From: Pirellula sp.
GTDB taxonomy: Bacteria > Planctomycetota > Planctomycetia > Pirellulales > Pirellulaceae
Assembly (NCBI GenBank): GCA_021300015.1
Contig: JAJTFB010000032.1
Coordinates: forward strand, 21,932-63,849
Reading direction: 5' to 3'
Length of the DNA: 41,918 nucleotides
Numbering within the stretch: the first letter of the stretch is position 1; every line of letters begins with the position of its first letter. Under the pieces are notes generated by a model. It saw nothing but the letters and a program-made list of their open reading frames with translations. It was not told the DNA's origin and did not search any database. The translations under genes and the position numbers were made by a program. This document shows positions 1-8,639 of the stretch, in pieces.

Positions 1-1293
1 GTCCGAACCTCATGCGATGCTCTCTACGCAAGCCAGCTCGAACCTTGGAGTTACTACCTGACGGGTCAGCAAGGCAAAGCGCCAGAGCCTTGGTACGATC
101 CGCTCGAGTTCTGGGTTGAAGAAACCCACCGTCGCGGGATGGAGCTTCATGCTTGGTTCAACCCTTACCGAGCGCGCAACTCCGGGCAGAAATACACCGA
201 GTCGGATTCCCATATCAGCAAAACGCACCCCGAACTGGTCAAGCGTTACGGCAACGAAAAAACCAATTACCTTTGGCTCGATCCAGGCGAAACCCAATCG
301 CGAGAGCACACCCTAAAGGTATTCCTCGACGTGGTTCAACGCTACGACATCGACGGCATTCACATCGACGATTACTTCTACCCCTACCCCATCGACGATG
401 CACCCTTCCCCGACGATAGAGCTTGGGACAACTACGTCAAAACCGGAGGTAAGCTATCTCGCGACGACTGGCGACGCGATCAGATGAATCAGTTCATCCA
501 GAGTCTCTATCAGCAGATCAAAGCGACCAAGCCGCACGTGAAATTCGGAATCAGTCCCTTTGGGATCTGGAAGCCTGGCTTTCCCGCGAGCGTCCAAGGC
601 TTCAATCAATACGAAAAACTCTATGCCGATGCCAAACTCTGGCTCAACGAGGGCTGGTGCGACTACTACTCGCCCCAGTTGTACTGGCCTATCCACGCCA
701 AACAACAAAGCTTTCCAGCCCTGCTCCAGTGGTGGGTCTCCGAAAACACCCAACACCGAACCATCGCACCGGGAATCTTCACCAGCCGTGTCGGCGACAA
801 AAATCGGCCCTTTTCCGTCGAGCAGATCGAAGACCAAGTCTTCTTGGCCCGAACCATGCGAGGTAGCTCGGGCACCATCCATTTCAGCATGAAAGCCATC
901 ATGGAGAATCGCGAAGGACTCACCGATCGACTCAAGACCAATACTTATCTGTCCCCAGCCCTGAGCCCCCAGACCCCTTGGCTCAACGTCGAGAAAACCA
1001 CCGCTCCTGTGGTCGCGATCCTCAAGCCATCCGACCTTAAGTCATCCGATCAGAATAGCTCCGGAGGAGGCCCACAGGTCACTTGGAGCTCTTCGAACCC
1101 CCAGTCGGTTCGCCGCTGGTGCCTCTACCGCTTGATCGAAGACCGTTGGGAAGTCTCGATCCACGGATCGCAAATCGACCGTGCACCGATCGAATCCGAC
1201 GAAGCGCCCGGCAAGAAAGTCCGAGCCGTCGCCTTGGCTGCGGTCGATGGGGCCGGTGCGATCGGCCCTCCGACAATCCTTGCTATCGAATGA
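1..1293 (+). CDS. GHL10-type glycoside hydrolase (DUF187-like), 5' end outside window
   Basis: The reading frame is open from base 1, so the true start lies upstream; 430 residues are visible. The protein resembles the glycosyl-hydrolase-like 10 (GHL10) family, TIM-barrel proteins thought to act on polysaccharides. Typical family signatures are present: HRRGMELHAWFNPYRA near visible residue 40, WLDPGE followed by the YDIDGIHIDDYFYPYP strand, GISPFGIW, and the C-terminal barrel segment ending in GTIHFSMKAI. The acidic HIDDY and DYYSPQLYWP segments are candidate active-site strands. After the barrel comes a short Ser/Gly-rich linker and a beta-rich C-terminal domain of about 90 residues, usual for this family. 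The signal peptide expected for an exported enzyme would lie off the window. The substrate cannot be read from the sequence. The gene is followed 76 bases later by argH, which does not suggest a shared function. Confidence 0.82.
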   Translation, partial: VRTSCDALYASQLEPWSYYLTGQQGKAPEPWYDPLEFWVEETHRRGMELHAWFNPYRARNSGQKYTESDSHISKTHPELVKRYGNEKTNYLWLDPGETQSREHTLKVFLDVVQRYDIDGIHIDDYFYPYPIDDAPFPDDRAWDNYVKTGGKLSRDDWRRDQMNQFIQSLYQQIKATKPHVKFGISPFGIWKPGFPASVQGFNQYEKLYADAKLWLNEGWCDYYSPQLYWPIHAKQQSFPALLQWWVSENTQHRTIAPGIFTSRVGDKNRPFSVEQIEDQVFLARTMRGSSGTIHFSMKAIMENREGLTDRLKTNTYLSPALSPQTPWLNVEKTTAPVVAILKPSDLKSSDQNSSGGGPQVTWSSSNPQSVRRWCLYRLIEDRWEVSIHGSQIDRAPIESDEAPGKKVRAVALAAVDGAGAIGPPTILAIE

Positions 1294-1369
1294 ATTGGTG
1301 CTCTGCTAAAATCTTGGCCCCGAGCATGCTGCCAACGATCCATTCCCCGATGTTCCAAAGGTCAAGACC

Positions 1370-2746
1370 TTGAGCTCCCCATCCCGTAGCGGTGTTTTTT
1401 CCGGTGATATGGATCAATCGCTCGCGCGGTTCAGCGAAAGTATTTCCTTCGACCACCGACTCTACAAACACGACATTCGCGGATCGATCGCGCATGCCCG
1501 GATGTTGGCCAAACAAGGGATCTTGACCGACCTGGAGTTCGCCCAAATCGAACGGGAACTCCTGAGTATCCAAGAGCGAATCGATCGCCAGGAGCTCCCG
1601 TTTCGCATCGAACTCGAAGACATCCACATGCACATCGAGCAAGCCTTGATCGATGCGCTCGGAGACGTCGGACGCAAGCTTCACACGGCGAGATCACGGA
1701 ACGATCAAATCGCAACCGACCTGCGGCTCTGGGTCCGCGACCAACTCGATCATGTCGACGAACTTTTAGAGCAACTCCAGAGAGCATTTCTCTCTCGGTG
1801 CGATCTGGATCATGGAGTCATCCTGCCGGCCTACACCCACATGCAAAGGGCACAACCGGTGCTCGCAGCCCACTACTGGCTGGCTTACATGGAGAAACTC
1901 CAGCGCGATCGATCTCGACTTGCCGACTGCCGACGCAGGGTCAATAGCTGCCCACTCGGGGGCGCGGCAGTCGCTGGTACCAGCATGCCGATCGATCGAC
2001 AGATGACGGCCCAGTTGCTCGGCTTTGAATCGCTTGCGGCCAACAGCATCGATATCAGCAGCGATCGGGATTTCGCCGTCGAATCGGTGTTCGTTCTGAG
2101 CATGATCGCAACGCACCTGAGCGGTTGGGCCGAGGAATGGATCCTGTGGTCGACCACCGAATTCGGATTCCTGAAACTTCCGCAAGCCTTCTGTACCGGA
2201 AGCTCGATCATGCCCCAGAAAGTCAACCCCGATACGCTTGAACTGACACGCGGCAAGTCGGCTCGAGTCATCGGCAATCTCCAAACCCTCTTGGTCCTGC
2301 TCAAAGGTCTACCCCTAGCCAACAACCGCGATCTCCAAGAAGACAAACCTCCCCTGTTCGACGCCTTCGATACCGTGATCGCATGCCTGGAACTGGCTGT
2401 CCCGATCGTCCAAGGCTCACAGCTCCAGACCGAGGCGATCGCCAAAAGGCTCGATCAAGGCTACCTCGATGCGACGGCGCTGATGGAAGCGATCATGCTC
2501 CAGGGAATCCCACAGCGGACTGCGCACCACAAGGTCGGCGCACTGGTCGCCTTGGCCAAAGAACAAAACATCACCCTGGCCGAACTGAGCGATCAGGACT
2601 TCCTCAAAGTCGACCCGAACTTTGACGGTAAGTCGCTTCGCAAGAGCTTAGGGGTCCAAGGTGCCGTCGAGTCCTATCGCTCGTTGGGTTCGAGCGGTCC
2701 AAAGTTTGTCGCCGAGCAAATCGCTCTTTGGAAAAACAAACTCTAA
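1370..2746 (+). CDS. argH: Argininosuccinate lyase
   Basis: Cytoplasmic enzyme of the fumarase/aspartase superfamily that splits argininosuccinate into arginine and fumarate, the last step of arginine biosynthesis. The 458 residues match the usual family length. The signature loop GSSIMPQKVNPD is at residues 277-288, TARSRNDQ is present near residue 108, and the C-terminal region carries the family's RTAHHKVG segment. I use the TTG at 1370, preceded by AAAGG at 1357-1361, because the protein then begins SSPSRSGVFSGDMDQ, which lines up with the LWGGRF region of known ArgH proteins; starting at the ATG at 1409 would lose it. No other arginine genes are nearby, so argH is dispersed here. It ends tail to tail with yraN, sharing 4 bases. 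Confidence 0.95.
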   Translation: MSSPSRSGVFSGDMDQSLARFSESISFDHRLYKHDIRGSIAHARMLAKQGILTDLEFAQIERELLSIQERIDRQELPFRIELEDIHMHIEQALIDALGDVGRKLHTARSRNDQIATDLRLWVRDQLDHVDELLEQLQRAFLSRCDLDHGVILPAYTHMQRAQPVLAAHYWLAYMEKLQRDRSRLADCRRRVNSCPLGGAAVAGTSMPIDRQMTAQLLGFESLAANSIDISSDRDFAVESVFVLSMIATHLSGWAEEWILWSTTEFGFLKLPQAFCTGSSIMPQKVNPDTLELTRGKSARVIGNLQTLLVLLKGLPLANNRDLQEDKPPLFDAFDTVIACLELAVPIVQGSQLQTEAIAKRLDQGYLDATALMEAIMLQGIPQRTAHHKVGALVALAKEQNITLAELSDQDFLKVDPNFDGKSLRKSLGVQGAVESYRSLGSSGPKFVAEQIALWKNKL

Positions 2747-3273
2747 GCGTGCATCTGAAATGCCTCGGGGCTCTCGAAGGCCGCCTCGATATGCCGAAAA
2801 ATTGGTCGGCACGGCTCGGATCCTAAAACGACCTCAATGACGTCCATGCGACCTTGCGCCTCGAGCAAGCCATGGCGTTTGGCATAGTGCAATGCCGACC
2901 GACATATCTTCCGCTGCTTGATCGCGTCGACCGCGTCGCTAGGGCCACCTTGATTCTCTCGCTGGCAGCTCCAAGTCTTGACCTCGACAAAAACCACCAT
3001 GGAGGTTTTCCAGGCCGCGACGATGTCGATCTCACCCATCGAGCAAGCATACGATCGCTCCAGAATCATGTAGCCGGATCGTCGCAGGTACTCGATCGCC
3101 AATCGCTCGCCATAGGCTCCGGTGGTTTCCTGGGGCTTAGGCGGGAAATAGCGAAGGGACTTGCGAAAACTCCACCAGTAGCCCTGGAGTTTAGCGAACA
3201 GTCCCCGGGCGTTTTTGCGAACGAAACGCCGAGCCGTCCGGTAGCGATGCAGAAGTGCCCCAATCCCATCCAT
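2743..3273 (-). CDS. UPF0102/YraN family endonuclease-like protein
   Basis: A 176-residue protein of the YraN family, which has a restriction-endonuclease-like (PD-(D/E)xK) fold and is associated with DNA recombination or repair; its biochemical role is poorly known. The conserved core is clear: GAYGERLAIEYLRRSGY, ERSYACSMGEIDIVA (E and D of the active site), VVFVEVKTW (the ExK pair), and then DAVDAIKQRKICRSALHYAKRHG. An N-terminal extension of about 50 basic residues precedes the core. I place the start at the ATG at 3273, which has a G-rich stretch (TTGGGGG) 8-13 bases upstream; an in-frame TTG at 3312 would add 13 residues. Its 3' end overlaps argH by 4 bases in convergent orientation. Confidence 0.85.
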   Translation of the reverse strand: MDGIGALLHRYRTARRFVRKNARGLFAKLQGYWWSFRKSLRYFPPKPQETTGAYGERLAIEYLRRSGYMILERSYACSMGEIDIVAAWKTSMVVFVEVKTWSCQRENQGGPSDAVDAIKQRKICRSALHYAKRHGLLEAQGRMDVIEVVLGSEPCRPIFRHIEAAFESPEAFQMHA

Positions 3274-3466
3274 GTTTTGGCCCCCAAGATCCCGAGTGCG
3301 CCGTGCGAACAAACCGCCGGGAGAACTTATTGTGGGGATTTCGAGACGGAGTCAACGATTTTGCGCGAAGTATCTCTAAGATTTTTGGCGCGTTCGAAGC
3401 CTACGGATGGCCAGTACGCCTATGGCTGACTGTTAAACAAGATCAAGCTTAGCGGAGACACGGCGT

Positions 3467-4228
3467 CTAGGGTTGCAGAGCGACCACCCCGGCGGCCGTC
3501 GCCGCCGCCTGCACCTTCATCGCCGTGGGATCATAAGGTGCACGCTGGCGAAGAGCAGGTGCGCACGATCCGGGTCGGTAATGGCCCGTGCTTGGAATAT
3601 CCTGCAAGGGAGGACGAAGCGTCGCGAGGTACGGAGTAAAGAAAATCCCTGTGTAGAACCTGGCCCCTGATAGAACCGGTTGCAACGCGACGCAGCGCTC
3701 GTGTCCATGATGTTCGAGCATCACGTCCTCGTAATACGTCGGTTGGTGGCAATACACAGGAGCGACCCAATGCTTGGTTTTGACCGACCATCCAGCCTCG
3801 CGATCCGGGCCATAGGGAAGCGGCATGGGGGTAGGCAAACGGCCCGCTGTTGCGTCCTCGGGAGTCGTTCCAGTACCGATCCCAGAGATCGACGTGTTCG
3901 GAATCGAGAGGGTCCCTACGCGAAGAGGCTCTTTGCTCCTGGGGATCGAGGGAGATTCCTCAATTTTCGCTGGTTCATCAAGCGCGGGGTCATCAAGCTT
4001 TGGGCTATCAAGCTTCGGAGGAATCGAATCCGAGGGTGGTTGGTCGCCAGGTTGTTTCTCGGACGGCAAATCCACGGGTGTCTGCTCGATCAAAGTGACC
4101 TGGGCCAAAGTGACCTGGTTAAAGCCCATGCCCGAGCCGACCAAGAGCAATGCCAACGACGCATGAGCAACAACTACCGAAGCTAGCATTGTTGGAACGC
4201 ATCGATTGAGTAGAGAATCTCTTGCCAT
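3467..4228 (-). CDS. Planctomycete-type secreted or membrane-anchored protein of unknown function
   Basis: About 253 residues from the ATG at 4228, chosen because GGTGG lies 8 bases upstream; ATG 4234 and GTG 4249 are also in frame. The N-terminus has one hydrophobic helix (TMLASVVVAHASLALLLVG), followed by a Pro/Asp/Ser-rich linker with near-repeats of PKLDxPxLD to about residue 105. The C-terminal half has the pattern CHQPTYYEDVMLEHHGHERC, then QPVLSGARFYTGIFFTPYLATLRPP and GHYRPGSCAP. I remember this pattern (xYFEDxxLExxG...QPxxSxARFFxxxxxLPY...GYYRPGxC) from uncharacterised proteins common in planctomycetes. That suggests an envelope protein with a conserved cysteine-containing outer domain. 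No function can be assigned. The gene stands alone, facing the same way as the GYF-like gene about 340 bases upstream. Confidence 0.72.
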   Translation of the reverse strand: MARDSLLNRCVPTMLASVVVAHASLALLLVGSGMGFNQVTLAQVTLIEQTPVDLPSEKQPGDQPPSDSIPPKLDSPKLDDPALDEPAKIEESPSIPRSKEPLRVGTLSIPNTSISGIGTGTTPEDATAGRLPTPMPLPYGPDREAGWSVKTKHWVAPVYCHQPTYYEDVMLEHHGHERCVALQPVLSGARFYTGIFFTPYLATLRPPLQDIPSTGHYRPGSCAPALRQRAPYDPTAMKVQAAATAAGVVALQP

Positions 4229-4568
4229 GACCATCACCACCGATTCCACTGAAGCGAACTCTGTGTTATGTGTAAGAAAAAGTCGGCTTAGGGGTGCCCC
4301 GAGTGCGCACGTCCAAAGACGGAACCATCAGGGTAGCCGACTATCGGTACTATTCGGCAAAATCGGTACGACCCCTGCAAAGTGCTTGGGGGAATTCGAG
4401 CGACGTTTCAACATGGTGCCGTCGTGGGCAACCTAACCGGCAAGCTTTAACATCTTGGCTTGGGATGGCTTGGCATGTTTTGCGATGGGCGCAGAAAAAA
4501 AGCGTGGTTGAGCCCACGCCTCTTGATTCGGCCAATCCTGGACCCCAAGCCGTTGGATCACCAACTTG
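4229..4568. other. Intergenic spacer, 340 bp
   Basis: No convincing gene. The right part holds the minus-strand terminator of the GYF-like gene (4495-4519). A hexamer CGGTAC occurs twice around 4344-4364, separated by an AT-rich stretch. The open frames across this spacer have no ribosome-binding sites and no recognisable protein pattern. Confidence 0.6.
4495..4519 (-). terminator. Rho-independent terminator of the GYF-like gene
   Basis: On the minus strand the sequence forms GCGTGG, a 6-base loop, then CCACGC, followed directly by a run of seven T (4495-4501 on the plus strand is A7). It lies about 50 bases after the stop of the gene at 4569-4793, in the right orientation to end that transcript. 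Confidence 0.75.
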
Positions 4569-4793
4569 CTAGCTAGGGCCCGATTGGGACTTTTTCTTGA
4601 GCAGTTGGTCTGACCCCCGAATGTCCTTCAGGTGCAACCAATGCCCATGGGTCTTGGTGGTGCTCGAAACCATCGTCTCTGGAACGATCTCACCCTTCTG
4701 TATTTTTTTGACAAACACAGATTCGGCGATCGGTCCGACGGTCTTCGATCCACCAAAAAAACCCTTCTTCATGAAATACCAGTCAGCAGACAT
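4569..4793 (-). CDS. Small GYF-like domain protein
   Basis: A 74-residue protein starting MSADWYFMKKG. The start at 4793 is supported by a strong ribosome-binding site (AGGAGAAG) 6-7 bases upstream; the longer frame to 4811 has none. The pattern WYFMKKGFFGGSKTVGPIAESVFVKKIQKGEI followed by GHWLHLKDI resembles the GYF_2-type domain (W-Y-F/Y...GP...L..L...G.I...T.V...G..W), often found in planctomycete proteins and thought to bind peptides. Here it makes up the whole protein, except for a short Lys/Ser-rich tail. It has its own terminator, so it is probably monocistronic. The binding partner is unknown. Confidence 0.68.
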   Translation of the reverse strand: MSADWYFMKKGFFGGSKTVGPIAESVFVKKIQKGEIVPETMVSSTTKTHGHWLHLKDIRGSDQLLKKKSQSGPS

Positions 4794-5154
4794 CGATCTT
4801 CTCCTAGTCAAAAAACCCGTCTAAAAACCCGACAAAAAACCGGATAGGGAATGACTGCAGATCGAAATCTCCTAGGGGGCATCGTTGCCTGCTCTTGGAA
4901 TTCAACACTCCAACTCTATACGAAGTTTCGGCCGAAGGAAAACTTAGATTGCCGGAGATTTTGAAAATGGCTTGGGAAAATCCCCAATAAATCCCCAAGA
5001 TAGGGGGTTTCTAATCTCACCGATTACCCACCTCGAATTACCCGCGTCGAGACATTCGACAGGTGTGCGTCGGGTGGGTGCCCTCGGCTCTGCGCTACGC
5101 GCCGGAATTGATCTTGTCCCGCGCTATCGAATTGCCCTACAAGCTCAAGGCATT
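4794..5154. promoter_or_regulatory. Divergent intergenic region, 361 bp
   Basis: Separates the GYF-like gene (minus) from the gene at 5155 (plus), so it must hold two promoters. Visible features are an A/C-rich segment with imperfect repeats of AAAAACCCG at 4809-4842, and a C-run/G-run pair around 4979-5009 (TCCCC ... TAGGGGG) that could form a small hairpin. An in-frame extension of the downstream gene reaches back to 4972, but it has no ribosome-binding site and no recognisable protein pattern, so I treat it as non-coding. Confidence 0.45.
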
Positions 5155-5631
5155 ATGGCAAAACCCAAGAGAGTGACGAAAGCCTTAGACAAGTCCAATT
5201 CGCAGCGGATCATCGAGACGCTGTTGATGTTCGCACCGGCTCCGATCCGCGCCATCGCTTCGAGCCCCCTGGGCTCGCGCATCATCATGACCCTTGGGGC
5301 AGGTCTTTTGGCAACCGGCGCCATGTCGATCGACTGGAAAAACGGGATTCCCCAACTCCAATTCCATAAAGACAAAATAGGCGATGCGACTCAGAATATC
5401 GCCGATGAAATGGACAAGCAGAGCTTTACTTGGTCTGCTCAGCAACAGCCCAACTGGCTGCCTCCACCCCCCCAGCAAAACTGGCCCCAGCAAAACTACC
5501 CACCCCAGAACTATCCGCCCCAGAACTATCCGCCTGTGTTTCCGCCCACCCAAAACGGCAGCACGCTGCCCCCAGGCTACGGATACGGTCAAGCGCAAAA
5601 TCCAGCTTATCCGCCCGGTTACTATCGCTAG
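5155..5631 (+). CDS. Small membrane protein with Pro/Tyr/Gln-rich tail, unknown function
   Basis: 158 residues from the ATG at 5155 (AAGG 5 bases upstream). The order is a basic N-terminus (MAKPKRVTKALDKS), an amphipathic segment, one hydrophobic helix (RIIMTLGAGLLATGAM, about residues 43-58), a short polar segment, and from about residue 98 a low-complexity tail with the repeat QNYPP three times in a row plus several PPGY motifs. Such tails are common in planctomycete envelope proteins and are probably disordered. I do not recognise a family. The gene ends 4 bases before the end of the convergent gene 5636-6409. Confidence 0.65.
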   Translation: MAKPKRVTKALDKSNSQRIIETLLMFAPAPIRAIASSPLGSRIIMTLGAGLLATGAMSIDWKNGIPQLQFHKDKIGDATQNIADEMDKQSFTWSAQQQPNWLPPPPQQNWPQQNYPPQNYPPQNYPPVFPPTQNGSTLPPGYGYGQAQNPAYPPGYYR

Positions 5632-5635
5632 GCGA

Positions 5636-6409
5636 TTACCAACGCTTTGCCGCCTGGGCTTGGACGAGCATCTGCATTGCTTCTTGGCTCAGTCCATAGC
5701 GGTCTGCGGGGGGATTGATTTCTAAATAAAAGGCGAACCTCGCGTTTGGGCTCGCCGATGTGACGACCGGAGCAGGGGCCACGTGCATGAAACTCGTCAC
5801 GCGATTGTTCCAACGAGTCGTCAACAACTGCCCCCCAAGGCTTGGTTCAGGGCCGAGCCGGTAGTGCTGGACCATCAACTCGATGAGCCCGCGAGCATCT
5901 CCCGTTACCCCTTGCATCTGAATTCGCCGCAGCTTTTTGTTGATGTCGAAATAATAAGTCAGCGAGCCGGCCACATCATAGGCCTGCGTACCGCTTACCA
6001 ACGGGACCCGTAGGCCGTCTAAGCTCAGGTCCGAAAGAACGGTCGAGACCCTAGCGAAACGTCGATAGACAAAGTCCGGATCGATATCGAATCGAAGGAC
6101 TTCTCGCAGGTCGATCGGGGGCTGGAGGTCGGAGGCAGGTCCAAGTGGATCAAGCCCACTGAGTCGAACCGACGGCGGTAAGACGGGATTTTGAAGGCTC
6201 TCGGCCCTAGGGCTCTGGAGCATAGGGCTCTCAAGCAGGGCATTCTCTGGCAGAGTATCTTCGGGTAGGGCATTCATGGGCGATGTCGCCTCCAAAGCCA
6301 CCGCGCGTCGGATCTGTTCGCCGGGTTCGGTCTCGAAGAGAATGTAAGGAGTCCCTAGGGCGGATCCTAAGAGAAGCGTCGCTCCAAGAGGTTTTTGAAA
6401 AAAGGTCAT
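5636..6409 (-). CDS. Planctomycete-type membrane-anchored protein of unknown function (DUF6690-like)
   Basis: 257 residues from the ATG at 6409 (GGTGG upstream); a TTG at 6469 would add 20 residues. The N-terminus holds a hydrophobic anchor (PLGATLLLGSALGTPYILF), followed by a variable Pro/Glu/Ser linker with repeated xLPExxLLES units, then a conserved-looking globular part from about residue 105: DLREVLRFDIDPDFVYRRFARVST, LRVPLVSGTQAYDVAGSLTYYFD, QMQGVTGDARGLIELMVQHYRL. This pattern matches my memory of a planctomycete-restricted family; the DUF number is from memory and should be checked. The C-terminus ends with ADRYGLSQEAMQMLVQAQ. The role is unknown. The anchor suggests a position facing the periplasm. 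Confidence 0.68.
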   Translation of the reverse strand: MTFFQKPLGATLLLGSALGTPYILFETEPGEQIRRAVALEATSPMNALPEDTLPENALLESPMLQSPRAESLQNPVLPPSVRLSGLDPLGPASDLQPPIDLREVLRFDIDPDFVYRRFARVSTVLSDLSLDGLRVPLVSGTQAYDVAGSLTYYFDINKKLRRIQMQGVTGDARGLIELMVQHYRLGPEPSLGGQLLTTRWNNRVTSFMHVAPAPVVTSASPNARFAFYLEINPPADRYGLSQEAMQMLVQAQAAKRW

Positions 6410-6583
6410 TTTTCGAGCCACCCATTCTGCGGTCCGCCAACTGTCCAATGATTCGATTGTGACGCTCAATCCCCCCCGAGGTTTCTCAATTTCCGCGGAT
6501 CTTGGACCATCCTAGGTAACTTCGTTTGGTAAAATTCCTATTATTCCAAGTGTGACGCGTGTAGTTCCAAGCCCCAAGCGGTT

Positions 6584-7663
6584 GTGATCAACTCGGACTC
6601 GCTATCGATGGACTCCTTCTCCAGCTTACCTCGAAAAAGCCACCCTCGAATCCGACCTATTTGGATCGTTGCAAGCCTGTGCGCGATCCTTGCGGTATGG
6701 GGCTACTTCAGAGCCAATCCACCATCGATGCTCGCACCGGCAACGCAGAGTGCAAAGTCCTCTCGGGCTGTTCGGGAACTGGCTGTTCGGGAGCTTCTTG
6801 AGAAACATCTTCAGAATTCCGAATCCGAAATCCAAGGGCTCGCAGAACAGGGTTATCCAGCCATTGAGATCATCTTTGGCAAAGCCTTCGACAATGTACC
6901 GGCCTTCGCCGACTCGATCCTTGGATTCCAAAGCAAGTGGAAATTGGTCTTGGACAAACTTCCATGGAACGACAAAGACCGCCACGACCGCTTCTTGAAG
7001 GATCAATTCGAGGAGCATCTTTTTTCGTCTGACCAACTCGAATCGGCCGTTCGGCAAGCCGTCAAAGAGCGCCTCAATCAGGTCCGCGATATCGAAAGCC
7101 AAATGCTCATCGGCATCCGAGCCGACATCGAAGGGCTCCCAGAGCTTGCTCAAATCGAATCGCTCGATGCAAGCGAGCTTGAACTTCGATTCCAGCAGGC
7201 CATCGCACAAGCCTCCCAAGTGGTCTCTCAGGACCTCTCATCGAATATCGAAAGCCAGTTGATTTCGTTGGTCGCCGGGGAAGTCATGGCCCAGGTGGCA
7301 ATCCGCATGGGGGTTTCGGCTGGCATCCTCTCGACGGGGGCCGCAAGCGGTTGGGCGACTCTGGGCATTGGCCTAGTCGCTGGGATCCTTGTCGATCAGC
7401 TCGTCACGCGGATCTGGGACTGGTGGTCTGAGCCCGAGGTCGAGCTGCAGTACCAGGTCTCCAAGCAACTTTCCTTGGTCCACGATCTGATCTGCAAAGG
7501 GGAGCCCGGTACACCAGACACACCGGATCTACCGACTGCATCAGGGCTTGATGGTCGATTCGCCCTATGGATCAACGAACGAAATCAAATTCGACGCGAC
7601 GCAGTTTTCCGAGTCTTCCTACCCAACGAGGCCAAGCATGCCCTTTCAACGACGAAGCTTTAA
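6584..7663 (+). CDS. Membrane protein of unknown function
   Basis: 359 residues from the GTG at 6584; an ATG at 6608 would give 351. Neither has a strong ribosome-binding site. One transmembrane helix lies at about residues 26-43 (PIWIVASLCAILAVWGYF). Residues 60-230 are largely helical and charged. Around residues 235-275 there is a glycine-rich hydrophobic hairpin (MGVSAGILSTGAASGWATLGIGLVAGILVDQLV) followed by a Trp-rich WDWWSEPE motif. This topology is like proteins that insert a glycine-rich hairpin in a membrane, but I recognise no family. The stop lies 26 bases inside the next gene, indicating a two-gene operon. Confidence 0.7.
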   Translation: MINSDSLSMDSFSSLPRKSHPRIRPIWIVASLCAILAVWGYFRANPPSMLAPATQSAKSSRAVRELAVRELLEKHLQNSESEIQGLAEQGYPAIEIIFGKAFDNVPAFADSILGFQSKWKLVLDKLPWNDKDRHDRFLKDQFEEHLFSSDQLESAVRQAVKERLNQVRDIESQMLIGIRADIEGLPELAQIESLDASELELRFQQAIAQASQVVSQDLSSNIESQLISLVAGEVMAQVAIRMGVSAGILSTGAASGWATLGIGLVAGILVDQLVTRIWDWWSEPEVELQYQVSKQLSLVHDLICKGEPGTPDTPDLPTASGLDGRFALWINERNQIRRDAVFRVFLPNEAKHALSTTKL

Positions 7664-8495
7664 CGCTCTGCAGATCCTGCCGATGCTCGTAGTCGCACTG
7701 GTCTTGAGCCAGAGCAATCTATGGGCACAAGGTTCCGTGACGGTGGCCAAGGAACTTGCCGAGCAACTCATTCGCCGCTTCTCGAAAGAAGTCGCCGACG
7801 AAGGGGTCGAGAAACTGACGACAAGGGTCCAAGCCGTCTTGGTGCAATCGGGTGACGATGCGCTCCGGGCGATCGAAAAAGGTGGACCGCGCGCTTTGCG
7901 AATTCTCGAAGGCTCCGGAGCCGATGCGGCTATCTCTGCTCGGCTTCTCTCGAAGTACGGCGACGAAGCGATCGGAGCACTGGAAAACCCCGTTCGACTC
8001 GGAATGGTCCGCCAATTCGGCCAAGAGGCCGGAGAGGTTCTGATCAAACACGGGGTGGTCGCCGAGAAACTCATCGCTTCGGCCGGTTCCCCCGCCGTCG
8101 GAGCGATGCGTGAACTGACCGAGCAAAGCGCCCGTCGCTTGGCCATGCTAGCCGATGAGGTTCCCACTGCGAGCCTCGCGAAAAACAGCGATCTGCTCGG
8201 AGTCGTAGGCCGCTATGGCGATCGTGCGATGGACTTTGTCTGGAGAAATAAACTCGCCCTGACGGCCGGAACCGCCTTGGCTGTGTTCGTCGCCGACCCT
8301 GAACCATTTCTAGACGGAACCCGACAGCTCGTCGAAAACACGGTCGATACCGTAGCGACCAACATCGGCAAACCCATCGCCGAACAACTCGGGAATGCCA
8401 CGGATTGGACGTGGAGAATCCTAGCCCTAGCCGCCATGCTCCTCGTGTTCTGGGCCTGGAAAACACGTGGATCTCGACAAGCGGCCAACAAGTAG
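7638..8495 (+). CDS. Secreted, C-terminally anchored helical protein of unknown function
   Basis: 285 residues from the ATG at 7638 (GAGG 7 bases upstream). It begins with a signal peptide (ALQILPMLVVALVLSQSNLWAQG; likely cleavage after WAQ) that a start at 7548 would bury. The mature part is helical and alanine-rich with loosely repeated units of about 30 residues, each with a short run like G-D-D/E-A-L-R/G-A-L/I (GDDALRAIEKGGPRALRIL; YGDEAIGALENPVRLGMV; HGVVAEKLIASAGSPAVGAM). A hydrophobic segment at about 215-230 and a C-terminal helix (TWRILALAAMLLVFWAW) with a basic tail follow. The gene overlaps the upstream gene by 26 bases, so the two products probably work together. Function unknown. 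Confidence 0.72.
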   Translation: MPFQRRSFNALQILPMLVVALVLSQSNLWAQGSVTVAKELAEQLIRRFSKEVADEGVEKLTTRVQAVLVQSGDDALRAIEKGGPRALRILEGSGADAAISARLLSKYGDEAIGALENPVRLGMVRQFGQEAGEVLIKHGVVAEKLIASAGSPAVGAMRELTEQSARRLAMLADEVPTASLAKNSDLLGVVGRYGDRAMDFVWRNKLALTAGTALAVFVADPEPFLDGTRQLVENTVDTVATNIGKPIAEQLGNATDWTWRILALAAMLLVFWAWKTRGSRQAANK

Positions 8496-8555
8496 CGCAA
8501 GCATTCCCGGAGAAAACTTGGCATAATACCCACCCCAAGCCCATCGGCTCCCGAC

Positions 8556-8587
8556 TGGCTTTACCCGATTGGCTTTACCCGATTGGC
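8556..8587. repeat. 14-bp tandem repeat before the PVC-type gene
   Basis: TGGCTTTACCCGAT occurs twice head to tail (8556-8569 and 8570-8583) and begins a third time. It sits in the 144-bp spacer between the genes ending at 8495 and starting at 8640. A possible -10 element (CATAATAC) lies just upstream at 8522-8529. It could be replication slippage. Confidence 0.6.
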
Positions 8588-8639
8588 ATTCCTGGTGGAC
8601 CATCAGGGAGTGTTGTTTCCTTTCCAAGGATTTTTTTCG

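Noticed and set aside
2854-3429. 191-codon plus-strand frame
   Set aside because: Opposite the YraN gene, whose active-site motifs are clear.
3680-4186. 168-codon plus-strand frame
   Set aside because: Opposite the secreted planctomycete-type protein, which has an anchor helix and a remembered family pattern.
4972-5154. N-terminal extension of the gene at 5155
   Set aside because: No ribosome-binding site; the added 61 residues look random, while the ATG at 5155 has AAGG upstream.
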